Notes under the pieces: model-generated | What the model was told of the DNA's origin: nothing | Database searches by the model: none | The model's input: only the letters and a program-made list of their open reading frames with translations | Translations under genes and position numbers: made by a program | Part shown: positions 33,433 through 41,596 of the stretch, piece by piece | Position numbering within the stretch: the stretch's first letter is position 1 | How the letters are laid out: the number at the start of each line of letters is the position of its first letter | IMG/VR virus record: IMGVR_UViG_3300028377_000012 | Location: 1-60,450 of that record | Source: a virus | Direction: 5' to 3' (one strand) | DNA length: 60,450 nt

Positions 33433-33458
33433 ATTATGAAACCACAAAATAAAAAAAT
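33433..33458. repeat. Gene 47 3'-end repeat, copy 2
   Basis: Identical to 33127-33152. It places the same start region (MKPQNKK) in front of the following gene. Confidence 0.95.
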
Positions 33459-33657
33459 GGCAAACCTATCCAAGAGCACCAAGGGTAAGTTTTTTACAGT
33501 AGAACATCAACGCAGAAATAAAATTCAGCGTTATTGTGCAAAATTGGTAAGCGAAACTGACAAGTTTATTACAATTTTCGACGTTAACAGTGGCGACAAC
33601 CACAAGATGAACAAGAGTTCTATCGTATCAGTGAATTGTGGTAACTTTACCGCTTAG
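33436..33657 (+). CDS. Hypothetical protein, 73 aa
   Basis: A small basic protein with a compact beta-rich pattern (KFFTVEHQRRNKIQRYCAKL, then FITIFDVNSGDNHKMN), possibly a small SH3-like or KOW-like barrel; this is a guess from strand spacing. The true start may be ATG 33457 (MANLSK), since the first seven codons derive from the duplicated gene 47 end. Confidence 0.55.
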   Translation: MKPQNKKMANLSKSTKGKFFTVEHQRRNKIQRYCAKLVSETDKFITIFDVNSGDNHKMNKSSIVSVNCGNFTA

Positions 33658-33693
33658 TTACGGCAATCGTTCCAATATTATCACACACATATC

Positions 33694-33723
33694 AATAACA
33701 AAACTATGAATAACAAAACTATG
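33694..33723. repeat. Tandem 15-bp repeat at a start codon
   Basis: AATAACAAAACTATG occurs twice in direct succession, giving two in-frame start codons (33706 and 33721) for the next gene. Confidence 0.95.
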
Positions 33724-34143
33724 AATACAGGAAGCGAATCTAAAGAAGATACCATTAGCGATGAAATGATGTTATCTAAGTTTAGAGAAAAAAAGTGGCC
33801 AGATGTTGTAGATTTCAGCATCAGACATTTTTATATGTTATGCTGTAATGTAACGGATGTTCGAAATTCTGTCAATTCAGGCGAACCCCTTGGATGTAAT
33901 TTTGATTATTCTTTGGCGAAAGTTAAGGTAGCTATCACTAATGCTGTAGCAAGCGATAATTATGTTGATGAATTTAACGAACCATCTATCGAATTTTTGA
34001 AGCATATTGATAAATATGATAATGAACCTAGAGAATTTCTTAAACATGCAGCAATATATATTCAGGCTATAAATGATACTAATGAACCAGTAGATTGGGT
34101 TCATCCGAAACCTGTTGGCGAAACTACTCCAGAAATTAAATAA
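33706..34143 (+). CDS. Hypothetical protein, 145 aa
   Basis: An acidic protein with helical segments (DVVDFSIRHFYMLCCNV, then EFLKHAAIYIQAIND) and a Pro-rich C-terminal end. The start is either 33706 or 33721 because of a tandem duplication of the start region. No family is recognised. It lies in the accessory segment between genes 47 and 46. Confidence 0.55.
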   Translation: MNNKTMNTGSESKEDTISDEMMLSKFREKKWPDVVDFSIRHFYMLCCNVTDVRNSVNSGEPLGCNFDYSLAKVKVAITNAVASDNYVDEFNEPSIEFLKHIDKYDNEPREFLKHAAIYIQAINDTNEPVDWVHPKPVGETTPEIK

Positions 34144-34147
34144 TAAT

Positions 34148-34330
34148 ATGAAAGATATACCATCAGTAGTTAAAGATTTAATCAATGTTCTGGAACATCA
34201 CGCATCAGATAATCCAGATGAATACGTTAATCCACATTTTTTGTTGGGTATGCACGACTTATTAGAAGAACATTATGATATTGATAATGATGAAATCTAT
34301 GAGTATGTCCAATCTATGGTTAGTTTTTAA
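34148..34330 (+). CDS. Small acidic hypothetical protein, 60 aa
   Basis: A helical acidic protein (SVVKDLINVLEHHASDNPDE and following). The ATG lies 4 nt after the upstream stop; the longer frame needs TTG. Its stop overlaps the start of the glycosyltransferase gene by one base. Confidence 0.5.
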   Translation: MKDIPSVVKDLINVLEHHASDNPDEYVNPHFLLGMHDLLEEHYDIDNDEIYEYVQSMVSF

Positions 34331-35133
34331 TGATAAACGGTAAAAAAATTGGGTTAGGCGTAGTCACATGTGATCGAGTTGATTACTTTGCAAAATCTAC
34401 GTGGTCCATTATAGACAATTTTCGCGACCTAGATTATGTAGTGTTCGTAAATGACGGACAACCACTTAAATCTACGGAGTTTTTGGTCAAAGGATTTCCA
34501 AAACGCGATTTAATTCAACATACACCGCCATATCAAAACGTAGCCACAAGTAAGAATGATATTATTCGTAATTGTTTAAACAATGAATGTGATTATATTT
34601 TTATTATGGAAGATGATATGGTAATTCAATCGCCTGATGTATTTAATGCTTATATAACCGCAATGGAAGAGTCAGGTATCCAACATATGAACTTTGCCCA
34701 TCACGGTCGAGCAAATTATATTGGAAAAGAATTAAATGTTAGATTAACCGCAACGTATGAAAACTCGTCAGTTGACTTTTTTCCAAATTTGGTTGGATCA
34801 TTTAGTGTTTATACCAATACGTGTCTCAAATCTATTGGATTGATGGATAACAAATATAATAATGCGATGGAACATGTCGATCACACATATATTGCATGTC
34901 GTAATGGGTTTCACCCACCCTTTTGGTGGTTTGCAGACATCACAAACTCTTTAGATTATGTGAAAGAGATTGAGGGTAGTATCAACAATTCTACAAGAGT
35001 TGGCGATAGATCGCATGACGAGATAGAGACCATTAGATATTTTGAAACAAAACAGGGATTACATGTTAGTAAAATACCTAACGTTACACGCGATGAATGC
35101 GTAAATTTTTTAAAGAAAATAAAGCCAAAATAA
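34330..35133 (+). CDS. Glycosyltransferase-like protein (GT-A)
   Basis: A 267-residue protein with an N-terminal GT2-like pattern: KIGLGVVTCDRVDYFAKS, then YVVFVNDGQP, and CDYIFIMEDDMVIQSPD near residue 90 with the metal-binding acidic cluster. It is the first of four overlapping sugar-related genes placed between genes 47 and 46. The donor may be supplied by the rml-like genes at 4.7-7.3 kb. The target is unknown. Confidence 0.75.
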   Translation: MINGKKIGLGVVTCDRVDYFAKSTWSIIDNFRDLDYVVFVNDGQPLKSTEFLVKGFPKRDLIQHTPPYQNVATSKNDIIRNCLNNECDYIFIMEDDMVIQSPDVFNAYITAMEESGIQHMNFAHHGRANYIGKELNVRLTATYENSSVDFFPNLVGSFSVYTNTCLKSIGLMDNKYNNAMEHVDHTYIACRNGFHPPFWWFADITNSLDYVKEIEGSINNSTRVGDRSHDEIETIRYFETKQGLHVSKIPNVTRDECVNFLKKIKPK

Positions 35134-36368
35134 TGATATATTTACTATGTAGCACTATTAGACCAAATGTATTTTCGAAAACACATAAAGTGTGGATCGA
35201 TAGATGTAAAAATGTCACAAATATTAAAACGAAAGTTGTTGTTGATCATGCTGATCATGCTGATATACTTAAAGATTTTGATACATTGATATACACAGGT
35301 GGAACCAAGGGTATTACAAAGCCATTAACGACTTTAACTCAGACGTTAACATACTTAGATGACGACGATATTATTGTTGTTATGTCAGATGATTATTTTC
35401 CACCTCAAGATTGGGACATATTTTTAATTAACAGATTCAAAAATTATACAGGTGCTATTAATATTTATGAGGGTCGCCCACAGGTTGTCCAAGATAATAT
35501 CGTAACGATACCAATTATGGACGTTAAAACACTTCGTAAATTGAATTATGTTGTATATCATCCCGATTATACCCATATGTTTTCTGATAATGAACTGCAT
35601 GATGTATTAAGTGAAATGGAATTATTAAAAAATTGTAATTCGACAACTCCAAGATTTGAACATAAACATTGGTCATTGGGTGGCAGAACTTCTGATAGTC
35701 ATGACAAAGCATTAACTAATGCTTTGCATGTAGATAAAAAAATATATGAACAGCGTAAACGATTACCGCTAGTTAGAAAGTTAGAGTATACAATAGTAGG
35801 TAACGATTGTAAAATGTTATCAATCTTAATATGTTCATTGAATTCAAGACATCATCAACTAGAACAATTAATATCATCTTTACAAAAACAACGAACCCCA
35901 TCGGTTGAGATTTTAGTATGTAAGGATAATGGTGAAATGACTATTGGTAAAAAGCGCAATTACCTTCTTAAAAAAGCAACTGGTAAATATATTTGTTATA
36001 TTGATGACGACGATTCTGTTGCAGATAATTACATTCAATATATTTTATTAGCTACACAGATGGGATCAGATTGCATAGGGATTGAAGGTATTATCACAAC
36101 CAATGGTGTGAACCCTATGAAATTTATACATTCCGTAGCGTATAAAACTTGGGAGACTGATCGCGCTAATAAAACTTATCTACGGTGTCCAAATCATTTA
36201 AATCCAGTGTTACGATCACTAGCATTGAAGGTTGGTTTTGACGATAATAAATCTAATGGAGAAGATGCGGATTATAGTAATCGGTTACGATCATTATTAG
36301 TCACCGAAACATATATTAAGCGACCTATATACAATTATATTTTTACTACAGGTGTTAAAAATTACTAA
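35133..36368 (+). CDS. Two-part glycosyltransferase (GT-A C-terminal domain)
   Basis: A 411-residue protein. The C-terminal half begins LSILICSLNSRHHQLEQLIS and has TIGKKRNYLLKKATGKYICY followed by IDDDDSV, the family 2 DxD cluster. The N-terminal half (residues 1-215) has IIVVMSDDYFPPQDW and may be a second, divergent GT-A domain. The ATG at 35133 overlaps the upstream stop (TAATG). It is part of the coupled sugar-gene cluster; a dual-domain enzyme could add two sugars in turn (inference). Confidence 0.75.
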   Translation: MIYLLCSTIRPNVFSKTHKVWIDRCKNVTNIKTKVVVDHADHADILKDFDTLIYTGGTKGITKPLTTLTQTLTYLDDDDIIVVMSDDYFPPQDWDIFLINRFKNYTGAINIYEGRPQVVQDNIVTIPIMDVKTLRKLNYVVYHPDYTHMFSDNELHDVLSEMELLKNCNSTTPRFEHKHWSLGGRTSDSHDKALTNALHVDKKIYEQRKRLPLVRKLEYTIVGNDCKMLSILICSLNSRHHQLEQLISSLQKQRTPSVEILVCKDNGEMTIGKKRNYLLKKATGKYICYIDDDDSVADNYIQYILLATQMGSDCIGIEGIITTNGVNPMKFIHSVAYKTWETDRANKTYLRCPNHLNPVLRSLALKVGFDDNKSNGEDADYSNRLRSLLVTETYIKRPIYNYIFTTGVKNY

Positions 36369-37000
36369 TGAAAACATATTCACAAGATAAACAGGACATT
36401 ACCTTATATACTAAGGTGTTTAATGATAAATTAAACGGATTTTTTATAGAAATTGGGGCAAATGATGGCATTACATACAGTAACACATTTTTTTATGAAC
36501 AGCTAGGGTGGAGTGGAATATGTGTTGAACCACACCCCGTTGCATTTGCAAAATGTGTTGATATCAGAGATGCCAGCCTATGTCAGTCAGTAAATGTTTG
36601 TATATCGTCAATAATACCAACTGTAAGATACCTACAAGTAGATGGGCCACCAGAAATGTTATCTGGCATATTAGAATTTTATGATGACAAGCATTTAAAT
36701 CGTGTAAATTTAGAAATTAAAAGAGATGGTGGTAGTAAAGCTATACATATTATTGAATCACTAACCTTCCCTCAGCTATGTGAAAAATACAACGCCCCAT
36801 CTCATATAGATTATTTATCAATTGATGCTGAAGGTGGAGAATTAGATATTATAAAAACAATCGACTTTATAACACATACATTTGGTATTATAGGCTGTGA
36901 AAATAATTTTAACACAATGGAATTAGAAAATTATATGAATAGTGTTGGTTATAAAAAACTAGGAACAATCGGAGCGGACGATATTTATGCAAAAATTTAA
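36368..37000 (+). CDS. FkbM-family methyltransferase
   Basis: A 210-residue SAM-dependent O-methyltransferase of FkbM type. GFFIEIGANDGITYSNTFF is the SAM-binding motif I, followed by WSGICVEPHPVAF. LSIDAEGGELDIIKTIDF is the characteristic FkbM D-A-E-G segment. It probably methylates a sugar transferred by the neighbouring glycosyltransferases. The ATG overlaps the upstream stop (TAATG), and its 3' end overlaps the next gene by 14 nt. Confidence 0.9.
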   Translation: MKTYSQDKQDITLYTKVFNDKLNGFFIEIGANDGITYSNTFFYEQLGWSGICVEPHPVAFAKCVDIRDASLCQSVNVCISSIIPTVRYLQVDGPPEMLSGILEFYDDKHLNRVNLEIKRDGGSKAIHIIESLTFPQLCEKYNAPSHIDYLSIDAEGGELDIIKTIDFITHTFGIIGCENNFNTMELENYMNSVGYKKLGTIGADDIYAKI

Positions 37001-37709
37001 ACATATATCTTTCGCAACGTCTAACATGTATGGAACGCAGCGTGAGCTTATAGAATCTATTACTAACTATGGAATTGAATCTATAGAATATGGTGAAAAT
37101 TCTATAGATTCAAAATATACAATCGACTATGCTCACATATTAAACAATTTTAATTGTAGAGGTGGTGGATATTGGCTATGGAAACCATATATAATATTAG
37201 ATCAGATGAATAAGTCTAATGAAGGGGATGTTATAATGTATACAGACGCTGGTATGTGTGCTATATCTGACCCTAACCAGTTATTATGCGTATTAGATAA
37301 TAACTGGTTGGGTTTATTTAACATGGATATCCCACTTATTAAGTATACTAAGCGCGAGTGTTTTAAAATTTTAGGATCTGATACCGTAGATTATCACAAT
37401 TTACCATTTGTAGATGCATCGGTGATTTTAGTCAAGGTGTGTAAACAAAGTCGCGATTTTATGTTAGAATATCAACATCATTGTGAAAATGATCAATGTT
37501 TAACTGACATCCCAATGGATCGTAATATACAATATCCAGAGTATATGGGCGATCATAGACATGACCAGTCAATTTTATCTATATTAAGCCTAAAATATGG
37601 CATGACGTATCATAGAATGGCATCTCAACATTCACAAGGGTGTGAGATAACTTATAATAACTCACCGTATCCACAAATATTTAATCACCACCGTAAACGT
37701 AGTCAATGA
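36987..37709 (+). CDS. Glycosyltransferase-like protein
   Basis: A 240-residue protein with YWLWKPYIILD near residue 53 followed by GDVIMYTDAGM near residue 73. This pattern (W-x-W-K-P then Y-x-D-A-G) occurs in small bacterial capsule- and lipopolysaccharide-type glycosyltransferases. It overlaps the FkbM gene upstream and the gp46 gene downstream by 4 nt. The role is inferred from context and this short motif pair. Confidence 0.55.
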   Translation: MQKFKHISFATSNMYGTQRELIESITNYGIESIEYGENSIDSKYTIDYAHILNNFNCRGGGYWLWKPYIILDQMNKSNEGDVIMYTDAGMCAISDPNQLLCVLDNNWLGLFNMDIPLIKYTKRECFKILGSDTVDYHNLPFVDASVILVKVCKQSRDFMLEYQHHCENDQCLTDIPMDRNIQYPEYMGDHRHDQSILSILSLKYGMTYHRMASQHSQGCEITYNNSPYPQIFNHHRKRSQ

Positions 37710-39532
37710 TAAAATTTATAAAAGTATCTGCAAAGAATTTTCTATCAATAGGAAATATCCCAATCGAAATTACTTTCAAAGATGGTTTAAATATCATTAC
37801 AGGGATTAATCTAGATAAGGATAGTCGTGGAAATGGAAGTGGGAAATCTGCCATATCATGTGATGCCCCATACTTTGCAATGTTTGGAAAAACTCCTCGT
37901 GGACTCAATAAAAATGATGTAGTCAATAAACGTAATAAAAAAGACACCGAAGTTATTTTAGAATTTGTTAAAGATAATAGCACCTATGTCATTACACGCA
38001 GAATTAAGCTATCAGAGCTTATTTTATCGTGCGATGGTAAGGATATCACTAGGGATAGTATTGCCAGCACTCAAGCGGATATAAACGACCTTCTAGGCGT
38101 GTCTGAGGATATCATTAAGAACTCAGTTATCATGGGTATTAACCAAACTGTCCCATTTATGGCACAGGGTAAGGTTGAAAAGCGCAAGTTCATCGAAGGA
38201 ATCTTTGATATGACAGTGTTTTCAGAGATGCTAAAGAGCGCACGTAGTGATTATAACGATACTGCAAAGCAATTAACATCAATTTCATCGGAAGTTGCTG
38301 AAAAAGAGAAGAGTTTTGGAGTGTATAAGTCCCAATTTGAAACATTTGAAGAATCAAAACTTAAAAGAATCATCCAAATTAAAGAAAAAATCGTCGAGCT
38401 TAAGCCTAATATTGAAACATTAAAGTCTCAGAAGCAAGATGTTGATGAACTTGACAAAAAATTGGGTAATATGTTGAAACAAGAGAACGAAATTGACACT
38501 ACGATTGACATCCTTACCCAAAAAATCACTGAAAATATTGAACCGAAGAAACATGAGTCAACAAAGCAGCGGTATGAGATTCAATCTGATATAAACTCTA
38601 TCAAAAGACAAATTGATGGTGCATTTAAAGATAAAGTTTGCCCAACATGTAATCACGAAATGACAGACGACGATTTAACGCATGTAAATAATCATATTGA
38701 TAAACTAAAGAATGATATCATTGGACTACAAGTTACATTAAAGGATAATTCTGAATATATCACTAAGGTTCAAGCAGTTGAACAACAAATTAAAGATAAA
38801 ATTCGAGAACACCAATCAGAAAAGCAACTATTGTCTAAACAACAGTCCGAAATAGATAAGCTCATTACATATAACGCTGTGATTGATGACAAAATTAGTG
38901 ATATTGAAAAACAAATCGATAGTTATAAGGAAACAGCCAAGGAAATCTCCGAAGAAACTAACGATTTAGAAAATATTATTAAGAAAACAGAAATTGACTT
39001 AGAAACTGGTAAAGAAACTATCCAAGGACATACTAAAACCATGGATATTTTGGAGCAAGTTAAGTTTATATTTGGTGAGAATGGTGTAAAATCATATATT
39101 ATCAATAAGATGCTTAACATTTTCAATAGTTCAATTAATAAGTATCTCGACAAGCTTAATGCCAACTGTGTAGTGACATTTAATGAATTTTTTGAAGATA
39201 CGATTATTAATGATAAAAAATATACATGTTCTTACCAGAATTTCTCTAGTGGTGAGCGAAGAAATATTGATATTGCAATTATGTTTGCGTTTATGGATTT
39301 ACAGAAACTTCAAGGAAATTTTGATAGTAATCTAATTGTAATGGATGAGGTTATTGATGGTGCGTTAGATTCTAGTGGGGTAGAATACTTTATTGACATA
39401 TTGCAAAATATTGTTCTTACAGAAAAAAAGTCAATATATATTGTTACTCATAGAAAAGATGTATCTAATTTTGTGACAGGCGAATCCATTGAAATTGTCA
39501 AAGAAAATGGCATAAGTAAAAGAAAAATATAA
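37706..39532 (+). CDS. 46: Recombination nuclease subunit gp46 (SbcC/Rad50-like)
   Basis: This 608-residue ABC-type ATPase (T4 gp46 is 560) pairs with gp47 to resect DNA ends. Walker A is RGNGSGKSAIS near residue 35. Two coiled-coil arms flank a zinc hook KVCPTCNHEM near residue 312. The C-terminal part has YQNFSSGERRNIDIAIMFAF (signature), NLIVMDEVIDGALDSSG (Walker B and D-loop) and YIVTHRKD (switch His). It overlaps the preceding glycosyltransferase-like gene by 4 nt. Confidence 0.94.
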   Translation: MIKFIKVSAKNFLSIGNIPIEITFKDGLNIITGINLDKDSRGNGSGKSAISCDAPYFAMFGKTPRGLNKNDVVNKRNKKDTEVILEFVKDNSTYVITRRIKLSELILSCDGKDITRDSIASTQADINDLLGVSEDIIKNSVIMGINQTVPFMAQGKVEKRKFIEGIFDMTVFSEMLKSARSDYNDTAKQLTSISSEVAEKEKSFGVYKSQFETFEESKLKRIIQIKEKIVELKPNIETLKSQKQDVDELDKKLGNMLKQENEIDTTIDILTQKITENIEPKKHESTKQRYEIQSDINSIKRQIDGAFKDKVCPTCNHEMTDDDLTHVNNHIDKLKNDIIGLQVTLKDNSEYITKVQAVEQQIKDKIREHQSEKQLLSKQQSEIDKLITYNAVIDDKISDIEKQIDSYKETAKEISEETNDLENIIKKTEIDLETGKETIQGHTKTMDILEQVKFIFGENGVKSYIINKMLNIFNSSINKYLDKLNANCVVTFNEFFEDTIINDKKYTCSYQNFSSGERRNIDIAIMFAFMDLQKLQGNFDSNLIVMDEVIDGALDSSGVEYFIDILQNIVLTEKKSIYIVTHRKDVSNFVTGESIEIVKENGISKRKI

Positions 39533-39535
39533 ATA
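39528..39535 (+). promoter_or_regulatory. Late promoter octamer
   Basis: TATAAATA overlapping the gene 46 stop, then 7 nt and the ATG at 39543. Confidence 0.75.
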
Positions 39536-39542
39536 ATTCAAT

Positions 39543-40979
39543 ATGGGAAAGTTTAAAACATTTATTACTGAAGCAATTGGATTAGGTGCTGTTAAAAAGG
39601 CTATAGGCAACAAACCGATTTGGGATTATAAAAATGATCTTACCGAGGAATTTGGCAGCGACTATCGTAAAACCATCGGCACATTTGAGCTTGACGATTC
39701 TATCCTAGATGAGCACCCATTATATAATAAATTAGAGGATGAATTTGTTAAACTGGGATATATTCTAACAAAAGAAGGGTATATTAAAGGATATGTATCA
39801 AAAAATAAACAGCAATTTAAGATTGGCAAAATCTTATTAAGAATGTATGATAAATCTGGATTAAATAAATTCAAAAATCTTGCCGATGCATTTAGAGATG
39901 ATCCAATACGACGAACAAATATGAAACCATATTTAATCGTCGTATCAAAACACCCATATGATGTATTAGGAGCATCTACAGATAGAAATTGGACAAGTTG
40001 CGTCAATTTAGGTGGTGGTATTGTGTATTCGAAAAACACTGGGATGAAAAAAGATATGAACGCTGACCGATTAATAAATTCGTTACATGAACCGTTTATG
40101 GTGGCGTATTTAGTCGATCCAGATGATTCAAATGCACAAGGTAAGGTAATGATCCAAAGACCACTATCTAGAATACTGATCTATCCATTTAAATCAGAAT
40201 ATGGAGAAGAATATAATTGGAGTATTGGTGAAGTATATGGTGCAAATAATAAAACATTTGAAGATACTGTAAGGGATTGGGTTATAAATTTAAATGAAAA
40301 ATTTAAAGAGAATGAAATTCATGTGCCTATACCCGAAGTATACTATGATAGCTTTGACGAAGAACTAGTTAATTCTTATTATACTCCAGATGAAATGTTT
40401 GATCGAGTTAAAGATAATTTAACTGGTAAACATATAGATTTGGGATCTTTGGTTTTAGATGATAATATGTATAGTATATATAATTTAACTTTGAACCAAT
40501 TTATATCAAACGAAATAATGAATCACCCGTTAGTTAAAGACAAAGTATTCTTTGACGACCATTTTCAACCAATTATTCATGACTTATTAATGCAGATATT
40601 CTACCGTGTTTATAAAGATATGGAGGACATGGATATATACAGAATATATGACGATGGTAGTATTCAAATGGCTAGAATTCCATTAAAGGGTGTGCCTGAA
40701 TCAATGAATGTTGAAGAAGATGAAATACTCTTCGATTATGGCCCATATGGTTACATCTATGTTATTTTAAGTGAGCTTCGCCAAATTAATAACACTTATG
40801 AATATACATCGGGCATGATTGGGGATACTTTAGAAACATTTTTCACGGATCTGGAGAGAATGGTTGGTGATCAACTAATTGAACAAGATATTGAACCAGA
40901 TATTGAAAATTGGCAAGAGGTGGATTCAAACATGTTTTATGAAATGATTGATGAACTTAAAATAAATATACAAATATAG
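39543..40979 (+). CDS. Late protein of unknown function with capsid-targeting-like N-terminus, 478 aa
   Basis: The N-terminus MGKFKTFITEAIGLG closely resembles the T4 internal-protein leader, with a (I/L)-x-E site (I-T-E before A) at residues 8-10. The body has a segment YLIVVSKHPYDVLGASTDR followed by NWTSCVNLGGG near residues 125-155, which looks like a conserved enzyme core but belongs to no family that I can name. The C-terminal 200 residues are acidic and helical. A late promoter lies 7 nt before the ATG. Together these suggest a packaged late protein, possibly an injected effector. Confidence 0.7.
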   Translation: MGKFKTFITEAIGLGAVKKAIGNKPIWDYKNDLTEEFGSDYRKTIGTFELDDSILDEHPLYNKLEDEFVKLGYILTKEGYIKGYVSKNKQQFKIGKILLRMYDKSGLNKFKNLADAFRDDPIRRTNMKPYLIVVSKHPYDVLGASTDRNWTSCVNLGGGIVYSKNTGMKKDMNADRLINSLHEPFMVAYLVDPDDSNAQGKVMIQRPLSRILIYPFKSEYGEEYNWSIGEVYGANNKTFEDTVRDWVINLNEKFKENEIHVPIPEVYYDSFDEELVNSYYTPDEMFDRVKDNLTGKHIDLGSLVLDDNMYSIYNLTLNQFISNEIMNHPLVKDKVFFDDHFQPIIHDLLMQIFYRVYKDMEDMDIYRIYDDGSIQMARIPLKGVPESMNVEEDEILFDYGPYGYIYVILSELRQINNTYEYTSGMIGDTLETFFTDLERMVGDQLIEQDIEPDIENWQEVDSNMFYEMIDELKINIQI

Positions 40980-41007
40980 TTGCCTTTTACTGAATTATAT
41001 GCTATAT

Positions 41008-41015
41008 TATAAATA
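41008..41015 (+). promoter_or_regulatory. Late promoter octamer
   Basis: TATAAATA, then ATTAC and the ATG at 41021. Confidence 0.75.
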
Positions 41016-41020
41016 ATTAC

Positions 41021-41245
41021 ATGAATAACCTATTTGAAGAAGAACTTAAGAAGGCGTATCGATCAATTAAAGAAGGTATGGCAGATGTTGATGTTGATGG
41101 AGATGGACTAACTGACAATTCACAAGATGTGTCAGAAGTTAAAAAATTATCTAACCTAAAGCGTAAAAAACGTAAGGCCGATATTAAAAAAACTGAAGCC
41201 GATTTGAAAAAAATTAATGCGCAATCCAATGGCTCGTTACTCTAA
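41021..41245 (+). CDS. Small late protein, core/internal-protein-like, 74 aa
   Basis: A charged protein: an N-terminal amphipathic helix (MNNLFEEELKKAYRSIKEG) with an I-K-E/G prohead-protease-like site, a Ca-loop-like DVDVDGDGLTD near residues 24-34, and a Lys-rich helical C-terminus. The size and composition recall T4 head core proteins gp67/gp68, but this is a likeness only. A late promoter lies 5 nt upstream of the ATG. Confidence 0.6.
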   Translation: MNNLFEEELKKAYRSIKEGMADVDVDGDGLTDNSQDVSEVKKLSNLKRKKRKADIKKTEADLKKINAQSNGSLL

Positions 41246-41588
41246 ATCAAAATTCCTAGAACTTCTAGAAGAACAACATTTCGAACTATTTGGTGAAGAT
41301 AGTTTTGTTAAGGGTAGTGAGAAGTCTGAACTTCCTGATATGCAGGATGATGGTGGTGAACAGCCACCAGGGGGTGAACAACCTCAACGCGATGAGCAGC
41401 CAGAACAACCCGCTGGTGATGTATTTACAGACCGTGAAGTAGACATTCTTAATGTGGCACTCCAATTATATAGAGACAATGAACAAAACTCTATTGATTC
41501 AATGAATGACTTTTCTGAGTTATTTCAAAATGAACAATATGAAGATTTGTTAAGCCGAATGATTTCGGTTGCAGATGAACTAAGATAA
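41229..41588 (+). CDS. Late acidic protein, 119 aa
   Basis: The N-terminal helix MARYSKSKFLELLEEQHFEL looks like other late leaders in the window. The middle is a Gly/Gln/Pro/Asp/Glu linker (residues about 36-68), followed by a helical C-terminus (EVDILNVALQLYRDNEQN). The start may also be 41217; both overlap the preceding gene. Probably an internal or head-core protein; the function is unknown. Confidence 0.55.
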   Translation: MARYSKSKFLELLEEQHFELFGEDSFVKGSEKSELPDMQDDGGEQPPGGEQPQRDEQPEQPAGDVFTDREVDILNVALQLYRDNEQNSIDSMNDFSELFQNEQYEDLLSRMISVADELR

Positions 41589-41596
41589 ACTAAACT

